DNA from: CAG-877 sp963645945
Lineage (GTDB): Bacteria; Bacillota_I; Bacilli_A; RF39; UBA660
Assembly (NCBI GenBank): GCA_963645945.1
Contig: CAVIUA010000044.1
Coordinates: 1-32,036, forward strand
Direction of reading: 5' to 3'
Length of the DNA: 32,036 nt
The notes beneath the pieces are model-generated. The model was not told the DNA's origin. It searched no databases and worked only from the letters and a program-made list of their open reading frames with translations. This document shows, one piece after another, positions 7,753 through 16,629 of the stretch; within the stretch, counting starts at the first letter, position 1; the number at the start of each line of letters is the position of its first letter. Made by a program: the position numbers and the translations under genes.

Positions 7753-8431
7753 GAAAATATATTTAATAATAACATTACTAATATTCATTGTATCTATTTC
7801 TGGCTGCAGTAACAAAAAAGAAACTGTAAAAGAAGACTTACTAGGAATAAATTATGACACGACATCAAATGAAGTTGAACTATCACAATATGACACAACA
7901 AATCCTGTAGTAGCAATGTACATAGAAAATTATGGCTCAGTAGTTATGGAATTATATCCTGAAATCGCACCAAATACAGTATCAAACTTCATTTCGCTAG
8001 TAAAAACAGGATTTTATGATAATAACACATTCCACAGATTAATACCAGGATTCGTCTTACAAGGTGGCGACCCAACTGGAACTGGTACCGGAGGACCTGG
8101 CTATACAATAAAAGGAGAGTTTGCCGCAAACGATTTTGAAAATGACCTAAAACATGAAAAAGGAATAATCTCCATGGCAAGAACATCTGCTTCAAACGAT
8201 ACTGCTGGAAGTCAATTTTTCATAATGCTAGGGACAGCTGAACATTTAGATGGACAATACGCTGCATTTGGAAAAGTAATTGACGGTTGGACGGCAATAG
8301 AAAATATCGAAAAAAATGAAACTGTAGCCGATCAAAATACCGGACAATTAAAAAACAACTTAACAATAAAAAAAGCTTTAATAGACCTAAAAGATAAAGA
8401 GTACAATGAAGTTGAAAAAATAGAAGAGTAG
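7742..8431 (+). CDS. Cyclophilin-type peptidyl-prolyl isomerase lipoprotein
   Basis: The 229-residue protein has a lipoprotein signal peptide ending in the lipobox SISGC (Cys at about 22) and a charged linker. The cyclophilin domain spans about 55-215: NTVSNFISLVKTGFYDNNTFHRLIPGFVLQGGDPTGTG, then SMARTSASNDTAGSQFFIML and GQYAAFGKVIDG. The catalytic Arg is in FHRLIPGF. It should act outside the membrane as a folding catalyst for secreted proteins. The gene overlaps the upstream FAD protein gene and ends before a strong terminator. Confidence 0.93.
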   Translation: MQNKKIYLIITLLIFIVSISGCSNKKETVKEDLLGINYDTTSNEVELSQYDTTNPVVAMYIENYGSVVMELYPEIAPNTVSNFISLVKTGFYDNNTFHRLIPGFVLQGGDPTGTGTGGPGYTIKGEFAANDFENDLKHEKGIISMARTSASNDTAGSQFFIMLGTAEHLDGQYAAFGKVIDGWTAIENIEKNETVADQNTGQLKNNLTIKKALIDLKDKEYNEVEKIEE

Positions 8432-8533
8432 AATCAATAAAATCAATAAAATCAAAAGAATTCATCCAGAAAAAACAACCAAGTAATAACCAGCTTCATT
8501 AACCCAGCCAAACTAAAAAAACAAAAATAAAAA

Positions 8534-8566
8534 CCGTTTCTTATCCAAAATAGAAACGGCTTTTTT
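8534..8566 (+). terminator. Terminator after the cyclophilin gene
   Basis: CCGTTTCT (8534-8541) pairs with AGAAACGG (8552-8559), followed by CTTTTTTATTT. It probably also insulates the convergent dCMP deaminase gene. The rest of the 8432-8649 gap is low-complexity AT-rich sequence with nothing else I can support. Confidence 0.8.
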
Positions 8567-8649
8567 ATTTAAACACAAATCAACACAAATATCTTCATCC
8601 ACATCAAATCAAACAACATTACAAAGAAAAAAGTAGTCGATAAAAACTA

Positions 8650-9177
8650 CTAATCTTCTAAACATAAAACAATTTCTTTTTTGTTTTTTGCCACAAACTT
8701 TCTATACTTAACACCACATTTATCAAACATTCTAATAGAAGCTTCCATTTCCTCACTATGATTATCATAGTCATAAGAATGAGAATAAATAACTTCTTTT
8801 ATACCAGACTGAATAATAGCTTTAGCACATTCATTACAAGGAAAATATCTAACATATATTTTTGAACCTTGTAAATCTCGCGTGTTTCCGCGATAATTTA
8901 AAATTGCATTTAATTCACTATGACAAACATACATATACTTTGTCTCTAGTTTTTCACCAATGCGTGCCCAAGGAAATGAATCATCATCAAAACCATTAGG
9001 AGCGCCATTATATCCGACAGATAAGATTCTATTATCTTGACTAACTATACAACATCCAACTTGTGTACTTGGATCTTTACTTCTCATGGATGACAATTTG
9101 GCAATTCCGATAAAATATTCATCCCAAGAAATATAGTCTTCACGTTTTACCGTTTGTGTATTATTAACTTTTTTCAT
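8650..9177 (-). CDS. comEB: Deoxycytidylate (dCMP) deaminase, ComEB family
   Basis: This 175-residue zinc deaminase converts dCMP to dUMP for thymidylate synthesis. It shows the paired zinc motifs CHSELNAI (His ligand and catalytic Glu, about 98-105) and PCNECAKAI (two Cys ligands, about 126-134). It also has the family's N-terminal WDEYFIGIAKLSSMRSKDPSTQVG. Length is normal for the family. The start follows GGAGGGATAT. It is divergent from the broken ABC transporter gene. Confidence 0.9.
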   Translation of the reverse strand: MKKVNNTQTVKREDYISWDEYFIGIAKLSSMRSKDPSTQVGCCIVSQDNRILSVGYNGAPNGFDDDSFPWARIGEKLETKYMYVCHSELNAILNYRGNTRDLQGSKIYVRYFPCNECAKAIIQSGIKEVIYSHSYDYDNHSEEMEASIRMFDKCGVKYRKFVAKNKKEIVLCLED

Positions 9178-9290
9178 ATATCCCTCCTACAAACATTTTA
9201 ACACAAAAGTACATCTTATATCAATTTACATTAAAATAAAAATATAATATAATAATATTTGAAAATAAAAGTAAGGGCAGGTGCAGTGTC

Positions 9291-11027
9291 ATAAAAGAAT
9301 TCTTAAAAAATATCAAGAAAGCCTGGAAATATGGAAAAAATTAAAAGAAATATATCATTGGTTATATAGCATTTAATGTAGTATTTATCTTTATAAATCT
9401 ATTTGTACCAATTTTAAGTGCAAAAATAATTGTTAGCCTAACAAGTAATCAGTTTAAACAAGTACTATTTATAGGAACAGTTATCCTAATAGTTGAAATA
9501 TTAAGAAACACTGCATACTATGCCACAAGCTACTTTAGACATCGAATATTTAGAGAAACATTTAATGAAATTGAAATCAGTTTAGGAACTGAAATATTAA
9601 AAATAGAAAATAGTTGCCTAGACGAAAATGGATCAGGATTATTTATTCAGAGATTAACAAATGATGCTAGTAAAGTTGCTGATATCTTTGTAGTCCTAAA
9701 TGTCTACTTAACAAACATAGTAACAAATATAGGTGTATTCTTAGCCATATTCATTATCAATAAAATAATGTTTTTATACGTAGTCATAATGATAACTGCT
9801 GTTTTTATAGTTGCAAGGAAGCGTATCATTATAGTAAACAAAAAAGATAAAGCATATCGTAAAGAACATGAAAAATTATCTGGATTTGTAGGGGAACTAG
9901 TTCATGGAGCGCATGATATAAAAATGTTAAACGCTGAACAAAGTTTCATAAAAGAACTAAGTGAAAGAATAATCCACCTAAATCAAGAAAAATATAATAT
10001 GGATGTGATAAACAGGAACTATCAATTTATAACAGGAACACTACGAGACCTATTTGATGCTGGTAGTATATTCACTTCACTTCTTTTAATAGCAACAGGA
10101 AATCTTACTATTGCTAACGCTTTAGTTGTACATAATTACATGGGAAATCTTGCTTCAATAGTATTTTATATTAGTGAATTTCTAGAAAAGGTAAAAGATT
10201 TTAACCTATCTTCTGAAAGAATATTTAGTATCATGGACAGCGAAGAGTTTCCAAAAGAAAAGTTTGGCAAAAAGCAACTCAAAAAGATTCATGGCGACTT
10301 TGAATTCAAAAATGTTTACTTTGGATACAAGAAAGAACAGTTAACTATTAAAAATATGAGTTTTAAAATAAAAGCCAATTCAACAGTAGCCTTTGTAGGA
10401 AAATCTGGTGCTGGAAAAAGTACGGTGTTTAGCTTACTATGTAAAATGTATGATATCAACTCCGGCGATATAACGATAGATGGAATAAGTATTAAAGAAC
10501 TAGACAAGGATTCTATTCGTGGAAATATCACGATTATCAGTCAAAACCCATACATATTCAACATGAGTATTAAAGAAAATTTGCGTCTTGTAAAAGAAAA
10601 TTTAACTGATGAGGAAATGGTTGAAGCATGCAAAAAAGCTTGCCTAGACGAGTTCATTAATTCCTTACCAGAAGGATATGATACCATGATCGGAGAGGGT
10701 GGAATTAATCTATCTGGCGGAGAACGTCAGCGTCTAGCAATAGCCCGTGCCCTTGTTCAAAAAACAGAAATTATTTTATTTGATGAAGCAACATCAGCTT
10801 TAGATAATGAAACTCAGTCAAGTATAAAGCAGGCCATAGACAATATGAAAAACGAATACACAATACTAATAATTGCACACAGATTAAGTACTGTAATAAA
10901 TAGTGATAGAATACTATTAGTAGAAGATGGAACCATAGTAGATGAAGGGACCCATGAAGAACTACTTAAAAATAGTAAAACTTATCATCAATTATATGAT
11001 GCTGAATTAAAAAAACAAAATGATTAA
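9291..11027 (+). pseudogene. ABC exporter (fused membrane and ATPase domains) with lost start and in-frame TAA
   Basis: From 9345 the frame is open to 11027 and encodes an almost complete half-size ABC exporter. The six-helix membrane domain begins KKYIIGYIAFNVVFIF. The ATPase domain carries Walker A GKSGAGKST, Q-loop IISQNPYIFN, signature LSGGERQR, Walker B IILFDEATSALD and H-loop IIAHRLST, all intact. The first ATG in frame is at 9768, in the middle of the membrane domain, so it cannot be the natural start. Upstream in the same frame, codons from ATA at 9291 read as a plausible N-terminus (IKEFLKNIKKAWKYGKN) placed 7 bases after an AGGTG site, but a TAA at 9342-9344 interrupts it. I read this as a recently damaged gene. 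A truncated product from 9768 would lack half the membrane helices. The transported substrate is unknown. Confidence 0.75.
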
Positions 11028-11079
11028 AAAAGTCAATAAAATTCCCAACTCACCAGAAAAAATAAGTTCCATAAAATAG

Positions 11080-11108
11080 TTGAAAAAAATTAAAAGATAA
11101 GCTATAAT
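11080..11108 (+). promoter_or_regulatory. Promoter of the valS leader
   Basis: TTGAAA at 11080-11085, a 17-base spacer, and TATAAT at 11103-11108. It drives the T-box leader and valS. Confidence 0.72.
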
Positions 11109-11114
11109 ACCAAA

Positions 11115-11355
11115 TAGATGCAAGGAATCTGAGGAGTAATTATAATTTTTTTCAAAGAGAGTTCATGTTAGGTGTAAATGAATAAAAAAATATAATGAAG
11201 GTAGCAGAGGAGCATGGTTTCTGAAATTAAGTAAGTAATCCCGGTTAATTCCGTTATGAATATCAAGCTATCAGTTAATAAATAATAATTGGTAGAAATT
11301 AAGGTGGTACCATGAAATAAAATTTCGTCCTTTGCATTGGATGAAATTTTTTATT
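11115..11355 (+). promoter_or_regulatory. T-box riboswitch controlling valS (valine specific)
   Basis: The leader carries the T-box landmarks in order. An AGAGAGTT (AG-bulge region) is at 11156-11163 and GGTG follows. A GAAGGTAGC segment has GTA at 11201-11203 as the likely specifier codon for valine. The T-box sequence GGTGGTACC is at 11303-11311, and a terminator stem AAATTTCGTCC / GGATGAAATTT spans 11320-11349 with a T run. Uncharged tRNA-Val pairing to GTA and to the T-box would favour the antiterminator and raise valS expression when valine runs short. The gene for the matching tRNA-Val(TAC) is at 1884-1960. Confidence 0.88.
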
Positions 11356-11377
11356 TATATGAAAGGAAGCGATATAT

Positions 11378-13921
11378 ATGTTAGATAAAAAGTATAACCA
11401 TATCGAAGTAGAAAAAAATAAATACGAAACTTGGAAAAGTAAAGATTATTTCAAATCAGATTCAAAAAGTTCAAAAGAGCCATTTTGTATAGTAATTCCT
11501 CCTCCAAATGTAACTGGTAAATTACACATTGGACATGCCTGGGACGTAACATTACAAGATCTAATAATTCGTTATAAAAGAATGCAAGGATATGACTGCT
11601 TATGGCTACCTGGAATGGATCATGCTGGAATCGCAACACAATCAAAAATTGACAAACGTCTAAAAGAACAAGGAATAATGCCAAGAAGCATGAGTAGAGA
11701 ATCCTGGTTAGAACAAGCTTGGGCTTGGAAGGATGAATATGCCAACACTATCCATGAACAATGGGCAAAACTAGGAATATCTGTTGACTATTCAAAAGAA
11801 AGATTCACCCTTGATCAAGGACTAAGTCATGCCGTTAACGAAGTGTTTATCAGATTATACAACAAAGGTTTAATTTACCGTGGCGAAAGAATAATCAACT
11901 GGGATCCAGAACAAATGACAGCACTTTCTACAGAAGAAGTTATCTATAAAGAAGACAAAGGCGCCTTCTATCATATCAAATATTTTATAGAAGGAACAGA
12001 AGATTATCTTGATGTCGCAACAACAAGACCAGAAACACTTTTTGGCGATACTGCTGTTGCGGTTAACCCTAAAGACAAAAGATACAAACATTTAGTAGGA
12101 AAAAATGCAATCCTACCGGTTGTCAACAAACTTATTCCAATAATAGCTGACGAACATGCTAATCCAGAATTTGGAACAGGTGTTGTTAAAATAACACCTG
12201 CACACGACCCTAACGACTTTGAAGTAGGAAATCGTCATAATCTAGAAAGAGTAGTAGTAATGAACAAAGATGCTACTATGAATGAAAATGCAGGAAAATA
12301 TCAAGGATTAACTAGAGAAGAATGCCGTGAACAATTAGTAAAAGATTTAGAAAAAGAAGATTTATTAATAAAAATAGAGCCAATGGTACACTCAGTTGGT
12401 CATAGTGAAAGAAGTGACGCCGTAGTTGAACCTTACTTATCAAAACAATGGTTTGTAAAAATGCGTCCTCTAGCCGATCGTGTACTAGAAAATCAAAAAG
12501 ACAAAGAAAATAAAGTTAACTTTGTACCATCAAGATATGAAAAAGTTATGAATCACTGGATGGAAATAACATACGACTGGTGTATATCACGTCAATTATG
12601 GTGGGGACATAGAATACCAGCTTGGTATAAAGGTGATGAAATAAAAGTTCAAGTTGAAAGTCCAGGAAAAGACTGGGTACAAGATCCAGATGTTTTAGAT
12701 ACTTGGTTCTCAAGCGCTCTATGGCCATTTTCAACGCTTGGCTGGCCAGACAGTAAAGAGTTACTAGAAAGATATTTCCCAAATAATGTTTTAGTAACAG
12801 GTTATGACATCATACCGTTCTGGGTAAATAGAATGACATTTCAATCATTAGAATTTATGAATAAAAGGCCATTTAAAGACTGCCTAATCCATGGTTTAAT
12901 TAGAGACAAAGAAGGAAGAAAAATGTCTAAATCATTAGGTAACGGTGTAGATCCTATGGACGTTATAGATGAATATGGTTGTGATGCACTTCGTTTCTTC
13001 CTAACAACAAACTCAGCTCCGGGAATGGATTTAAGATATGATGAAGAAAAAGTAAAATCATCATGGAACTTCATAAATAAACTATGGAATGCATCTCGTT
13101 TCGTTCTACTAAATATAGAAGACTTAAAAGAAAGAGCCATAAGCAAAGAAGAACTAACAATTTATGATAAATGGATTCTAACAAAGAAAAATCAATTAAT
13201 CAAAAATGTAATCAAAAACATGGATAAATATGAATTCCATAATGTTGGAAATGAACTTTATAGCTTCATTTGGGAAGATTTCTGTGACTGGTACATTGAA
13301 TTAACTAAATCAAACATGACTCCAACAACAAAAACAATTCTTTTAGATACTCTAACAGACATCTTAAAATTACTTCATCCATTTATGCCATACGTAACAG
13401 AAGAAATATATCAAAAACTACCAATAAAAGAAGCAGAATCAATAATGATATCTTCATATCCTGAAGTAAATAAAAAAGATATCTACAAAGAAGAAACAGA
13501 AGAATTAGAAAGTATCTTAGAAGACATTGTCGCAATAAGAAACTTAAAAGCTTCAAACAAAATAACAAAAGAGGCACTAGTTAACTTTGAATGTAAAAAA
13601 GAAGAATTTATAAAAATATTTGCTTCTCAACTAAAAATAACAGACAAGAACTTAACTAGTGATGATCCTGACAACATGGTAAGTTGTAACTACAAGTCAT
13701 CAAATATTAACATTACATATTTCTTTGAACAAGACCAAGTAGATACAAAAGCTCTAGAGGAAGAAGCTAATAAATTAAAAAATTCAATTGAACGACGTGA
13801 AAAGCTTCTATCAAACGAAAACTATATTAATAAAGCACCAGCTAATATAGTAGAAATGGATAGAAAAAAAATAGCCGAAGAAAAAGAAAAACTAAGTTAT
13901 TTACTAGAAAAACTAAATTAA
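11378..13921 (+). CDS. valS: Valyl-tRNA synthetase
   Basis: This 847-residue class I synthetase charges tRNA-Val. It has PPPNVTGKLHIGHA (HIGH motif, about 41-54), the editing domain with ATTRPETLFGDTAV (about 214-227), and GRKMSKSLGNGVDP (KMSKS, about 511-524). An anticodon-binding domain and a C-terminal coiled-coil arm (EEEANKLKNSIERREKLL onward) complete it. The length is slightly below Bacillus ValRS but no domain is missing. The start follows GAAAGGAAG. It is regulated by the T-box leader directly upstream and ends at its own terminator. In Bacillus valS also stands at the head of the spoIIB-radC-mre-spoIVF region, as here. Confidence 0.97.
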   Translation: MLDKKYNHIEVEKNKYETWKSKDYFKSDSKSSKEPFCIVIPPPNVTGKLHIGHAWDVTLQDLIIRYKRMQGYDCLWLPGMDHAGIATQSKIDKRLKEQGIMPRSMSRESWLEQAWAWKDEYANTIHEQWAKLGISVDYSKERFTLDQGLSHAVNEVFIRLYNKGLIYRGERIINWDPEQMTALSTEEVIYKEDKGAFYHIKYFIEGTEDYLDVATTRPETLFGDTAVAVNPKDKRYKHLVGKNAILPVVNKLIPIIADEHANPEFGTGVVKITPAHDPNDFEVGNRHNLERVVVMNKDATMNENAGKYQGLTREECREQLVKDLEKEDLLIKIEPMVHSVGHSERSDAVVEPYLSKQWFVKMRPLADRVLENQKDKENKVNFVPSRYEKVMNHWMEITYDWCISRQLWWGHRIPAWYKGDEIKVQVESPGKDWVQDPDVLDTWFSSALWPFSTLGWPDSKELLERYFPNNVLVTGYDIIPFWVNRMTFQSLEFMNKRPFKDCLIHGLIRDKEGRKMSKSLGNGVDPMDVIDEYGCDALRFFLTTNSAPGMDLRYDEEKVKSSWNFINKLWNASRFVLLNIEDLKERAISKEELTIYDKWILTKKNQLIKNVIKNMDKYEFHNVGNELYSFIWEDFCDWYIELTKSNMTPTTKTILLDTLTDILKLLHPFMPYVTEEIYQKLPIKEAESIMISSYPEVNKKDIYKEETEELESILEDIVAIRNLKASNKITKEALVNFECKKEEFIKIFASQLKITDKNLTSDDPDNMVSCNYKSSNINITYFFEQDQVDTKALEEEANKLKNSIERREKLLSNENYINKAPANIVEMDRKKIAEEKEKLSYLLEKLN

Positions 13922-13943
13922 GAAGCGCAAAGCTTCTTTTTTT
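13921..13943 (+). terminator. valS terminator
   Basis: AGAAGC (13921-13926) and GCTTCT (13932-13937) form a stem that begins at the stop codon and is followed by a T run. Confidence 0.8.
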
Positions 13944-14002
13944 ATTACAAAAACAAAAGAAAAATGTAAAAATAAAGAAGAAAAATATGTAAATAAATAT
14001 AT

Positions 14003-14009
14003 TTCGACA
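14003..14009 (+). promoter_or_regulatory. Candidate Spo0A box upstream of the SPOR-domain gene
   Basis: TTCGACA at 14003-14009 is an exact match to the core 0A box (complement of TGTCGAA), 43 bases before a spoIIB-like gene. A seven-base site is expected a few times by chance in a window this size, so this is only suggestive. Confidence 0.3.
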
Positions 14010-14051
14010 TAAGTAGTCAATGGAGATTGCTATCATAAACTTGGTGATGAT

Positions 14052-14513
14052 ATGAAAAAAACATTAAAGATAAGCGTTTTTTCTATAGTCCTTGGTGCCA
14101 TAGCTGGAATAATTCTAAATAATACATACAAAGAAAAACTCAGTACCAGTTTTTTAAACGAGGGAAAAACTTATTATTTTATTCAGGAAGGAGTCTATTC
14201 ATCTACTAGTAGTATGCAAGAAAATACTAAAGACCTACTAGTAAAAACAGTCGACTCTAAAAATGATAAACAATATGTTTACCTAGGAATAACCAGAGAT
14301 GAAAAAAACGCCAAAAAACTAAAAGAAATATATGAAAACAAAGGTTATCAAATCTACATCAAAGAACAAAACTTATCAAATGAAGAGTTCTATAACAATG
14401 TTACTCAATTCGATATTCTAATAAACAGTACTAATAAAGAATCCGAAATACTAACCATTGAAGAAGTCGTTTTAGCAAATTATGAAGAATTAATTAAAAG
14501 AAATAGTAATTAA
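14052..14513 (+). CDS. SPOR-domain membrane protein, SpoIIB-like
   Basis: This 153-residue protein has one N-terminal membrane helix (VFSIVLGAIAGIIL, about 9-22) and an extracellular SPOR-like domain. The domain has the usual opening YYFIQEGVYSS (about 40-50) and the central YVYLGITRDEKNAKKLKEIYENKGYQIYIKE pattern (strand, helix, strand). SPOR domains bind denuded peptidoglycan at septa. In Bacillus the SPOR protein just upstream of maf-radC-mreBCD is SpoIIB, which helps septal wall thinning in sporulation; this gene occupies the same place but is shorter. A cell-division role is the alternative. The ribosome site GGTGATGAT directly precedes the ATG. Confidence 0.65.
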   Translation: MKKTLKISVFSIVLGAIAGIILNNTYKEKLSTSFLNEGKTYYFIQEGVYSSTSSMQENTKDLLVKTVDSKNDKQYVYLGITRDEKNAKKLKEIYENKGYQIYIKEQNLSNEEFYNNVTQFDILINSTNKESEILTIEEVVLANYEELIKRNSN

Positions 14514-14542
14514 TTAGCTAATAATATAATGAGGTGGTAATT

Positions 14543-15232
14543 ATACATTACAAAATAAAAGATATTCCAGTAGGAGAAAGACCAAGAGAACGAGTAAAAC
14601 AAAATGGAATAAGTAATATAACTAATAAAGAGTTAATAGCAATAATATTAAAAACAGGAACAAAAAATCTAAATGCAACAGACTTAGCTTTAAATATTTT
14701 AGTTGAATATCCAATAGAAGAATTCAAAAACTTAACACTAGCTCAACTAATAAAAATAAAAGGAATAGGTGAAGTAAAAGCCTTAGAACTTCTAGCAGCC
14801 ATAGAACTTGGTAAAAGAATTAATTACACAACATCTGTAAAACAAAGAAAAAAACTAAACAATCCGGAAGCAATCTGGCAAGAAACACGCTATTTATTTG
14901 TAGGACAAAAGCAAGAATTATTCTATTGTTTATATTTTAATGAAAAACAAGAATTAATAGAAAGGAAATTATTATTTATGGGAACAGTTAATAAAAGTAT
15001 TACACATCCAAGAGAAATATTTAAGGAGGCATATAAAAACAGTGCATCAAGTATCGTTTGCTTACATAATCATCCTAGTAATGACTTATGTCCAAGTACA
15101 GCAGACATTAATTTTACTAAGTCACTTATGGAAATAGGTAGGATTCAAGGCATTCCATTAATTGATCACATTATAGTAGGAGATGATTCATTTTACAGTT
15201 TCTATGAACATGGTAATATTCTGAATCAATAA
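14543..15232 (+). CDS. radC: RadC/UPF0758 family JAB-domain protein, probable ATA start
   Basis: The protein (about 230 residues) has the normal RadC layout. The opening HYKIKDIPVGERPRERV is followed by a helix-hairpin-helix segment (KIKGIGEVKALELLAAIELGKR) and a JAB metallohydrolase-like domain with HNHPSNDLCPSTADINFT (HxH and Asp ligands). The cellular role of RadC proteins is unsettled; a DNA-repair role was originally claimed. The conserved N-terminus begins at an ATA codon (14543), 5 bases after a perfect GAGGTGG ribosome site. An upstream GTG at 14534 lies inside that site and has no ribosome site of its own. ATT at 14540 is the other candidate start. Position between spoIIB-like and mreC matches Bacillus, but maf is absent. 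Confidence 0.9.
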   Translation: MHYKIKDIPVGERPRERVKQNGISNITNKELIAIILKTGTKNLNATDLALNILVEYPIEEFKNLTLAQLIKIKGIGEVKALELLAAIELGKRINYTTSVKQRKKLNNPEAIWQETRYLFVGQKQELFYCLYFNEKQELIERKLLFMGTVNKSITHPREIFKEAYKNSASSIVCLHNHPSNDLCPSTADINFTKSLMEIGRIQGIPLIDHIIVGDDSFYSFYEHGNILNQ

Positions 15233-15261
15233 TTGTAAGATAAGATAAAATATAATATAAT
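15233..15261 (+). promoter_or_regulatory. Promoter upstream of mreC
   Basis: TTGTAA at 15233-15238 and TATAAT at 15256-15261, with a 17-base spacer, placed directly after the radC stop. An overlapping TATAAT at 15251-15256 is also present. Confidence 0.6.
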
Positions 15262-15282
15262 AGTGAAGAATGGACTGATTAT

Positions 15283-16077
15283 ATGTACAAAAAAAACAAA
15301 CAAAAACAAAAGAAAATCATTGTAATTTCTGGCATAATTATATCAATACTAGCCTTAGTTACATCAATCTATCTAAGTGCCAGTCAAAAGACACCAGAAG
15401 TAATTATAAAAGATACCGCAAGCTTTATAAATAAAGTATTTATGTATCCTTTAACAGCCTTAAATAAAGATAAAAACATTACTCAAAGTGAAAGTTATCT
15501 TATCCAAAAAAATGTAAATGAGTCATTAGAAAAAGAAATTCAAGAATTAAAAGACGCCTTAGAACTAAACAAAACTCTAACTGAATACACACCAGTAAAC
15601 GCTACAATTTTATCTCGAAATAAAAGTTACTGGTTCAATACTCTAAGTATAGATAAAGGTTCAAAAGACGGCATAAAAAAAGACATGGCAGTTGTAACAA
15701 AGAACGGCCTAATAGGAAAAATTAATAAAGTATACACTAATTCCAGTGAAATAAAATTAATTACAGCCGACGATGTTAATTTTAAAGTTAGCGTTTCCAT
15801 AAAAAATAATGACCAAGAAACACATGCCATATTATCTGGCTATGATCAGAAAAACAACTTATTAAAAGTAATCTGGGTAGATAAAACAATCAATATAGAA
15901 AAAGGTTCAACTGTTGTAACATCAGGATTAGGCGGCTTATTTCCAGCTGGAATATACATTGGTACAGTAGAAAAAATAGAAAGTGATAAATATAATCTAA
16001 GTAAAACACTATACATAAAAACAAATCAAAACTTTAGTAACATTCATTATGTAACTGTATTAAAGGAGAAAGCATAA
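15283..16077 (+). CDS. mreC: Rod-shape determining protein MreC
   Basis: This 264-residue protein has a basic N-terminus, one membrane helix (about 12-30), a coiled coil (about 75-105) and the MreC beta-barrel domain outside the cell. Family sequences include YTPVNATILSRNKSYWFNTLSIDKGSKDGIKKDMAVVT and VTSGLGGLFPAGIYIG. MreC organises the elongation machinery together with MreD, RodA and PBP2. rodA is in this window at 26596-27723, but mreB is not next door as it is in Bacillus. The ribosome site before the ATG is weak. The stop overlaps the mreD start by one base, indicating translational coupling. Confidence 0.9.
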   Translation: MYKKNKQKQKKIIVISGIIISILALVTSIYLSASQKTPEVIIKDTASFINKVFMYPLTALNKDKNITQSESYLIQKNVNESLEKEIQELKDALELNKTLTEYTPVNATILSRNKSYWFNTLSIDKGSKDGIKKDMAVVTKNGLIGKINKVYTNSSEIKLITADDVNFKVSVSIKNNDQETHAILSGYDQKNNLLKVIWVDKTINIEKGSTVVTSGLGGLFPAGIYIGTVEKIESDKYNLSKTLYIKTNQNFSNIHYVTVLKEKA

Positions 16078-16583
16078 TGTTTCCTACAATTATAATTGCT
16101 ATATCCATTATTTTAGATGGAGTTTTGTCAAACTTCTTACCTTACACAGTAAATGCACTTTCTTTATTTACACCGATGTTAACTGTAGTAAGTATATTTA
16201 TAATTTATCCATTCTATATTAAAAAAGAAAAGTATTTCTACCTAACTGCCATAATAACTGGTATCATTTATGACTTATTCTATACAAATATGTTTTTCTA
16301 TAACGCAGTAATATTTCTTATACTAGCCATTATAACCAAGTACATAAATAAAAACTTTGAAGTAAATTATTTAAACATAATAATTCATATACTAGTAATT
16401 ATATCATCATATGAAATAATAAATGCCTGTATAATCATAGTATTTAACCTAGTACCCATGAGTTTTTATAGATTATTCTATAAAATTTCACATAGTTTAT
16501 TACTAAATATAATTTATAGTGAAATATTACTTTTAATACTAAATAAATTACCTAAAAAATATAAGAAGATAAATATAAATTAA
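16077..16583 (+). CDS. mreD: Rod-shape determining protein MreD
   Basis: This 168-residue protein is very hydrophobic, with about five predicted membrane helices. The opening PTIIIAISIILDGVLSNFLPYT and the internal GIIYDLFYTNMFFYNAVIFLILA are typical of MreD. It has an AAAGGAGAA ribosome site inside the end of mreC. The protein is a membrane partner of MreC in side-wall synthesis. Assignment rests on size, topology and position behind mreC rather than on catalytic residues. Confidence 0.82.
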   Translation: MFPTIIIAISIILDGVLSNFLPYTVNALSLFTPMLTVVSIFIIYPFYIKKEKYFYLTAIITGIIYDLFYTNMFFYNAVIFLILAIITKYINKNFEVNYLNIIIHILVIISSYEIINACIIIVFNLVPMSFYRLFYKISHSLLLNIIYSEILLLILNKLPKKYKKININ

Positions 16584-16629
16584 CGTATATTTATTTTTTT
16601 TGTTCATAAGATTAACAAAGGAGAAAATT

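Noticed and set aside
7200..7775. 191-aa minus-strand ORF opposite the FAD oxidoreductase
   Set aside because: It is antisense to a gene with clear FAD motifs and has no recognisable domain.
5037..9344. TAA reassigned to a sense codon, to explain the in-frame stops in the carboxypeptidase and ABC genes
   Set aside because: Nearly all other genes here end at TAA at the normal family length, so TAA is a stop.
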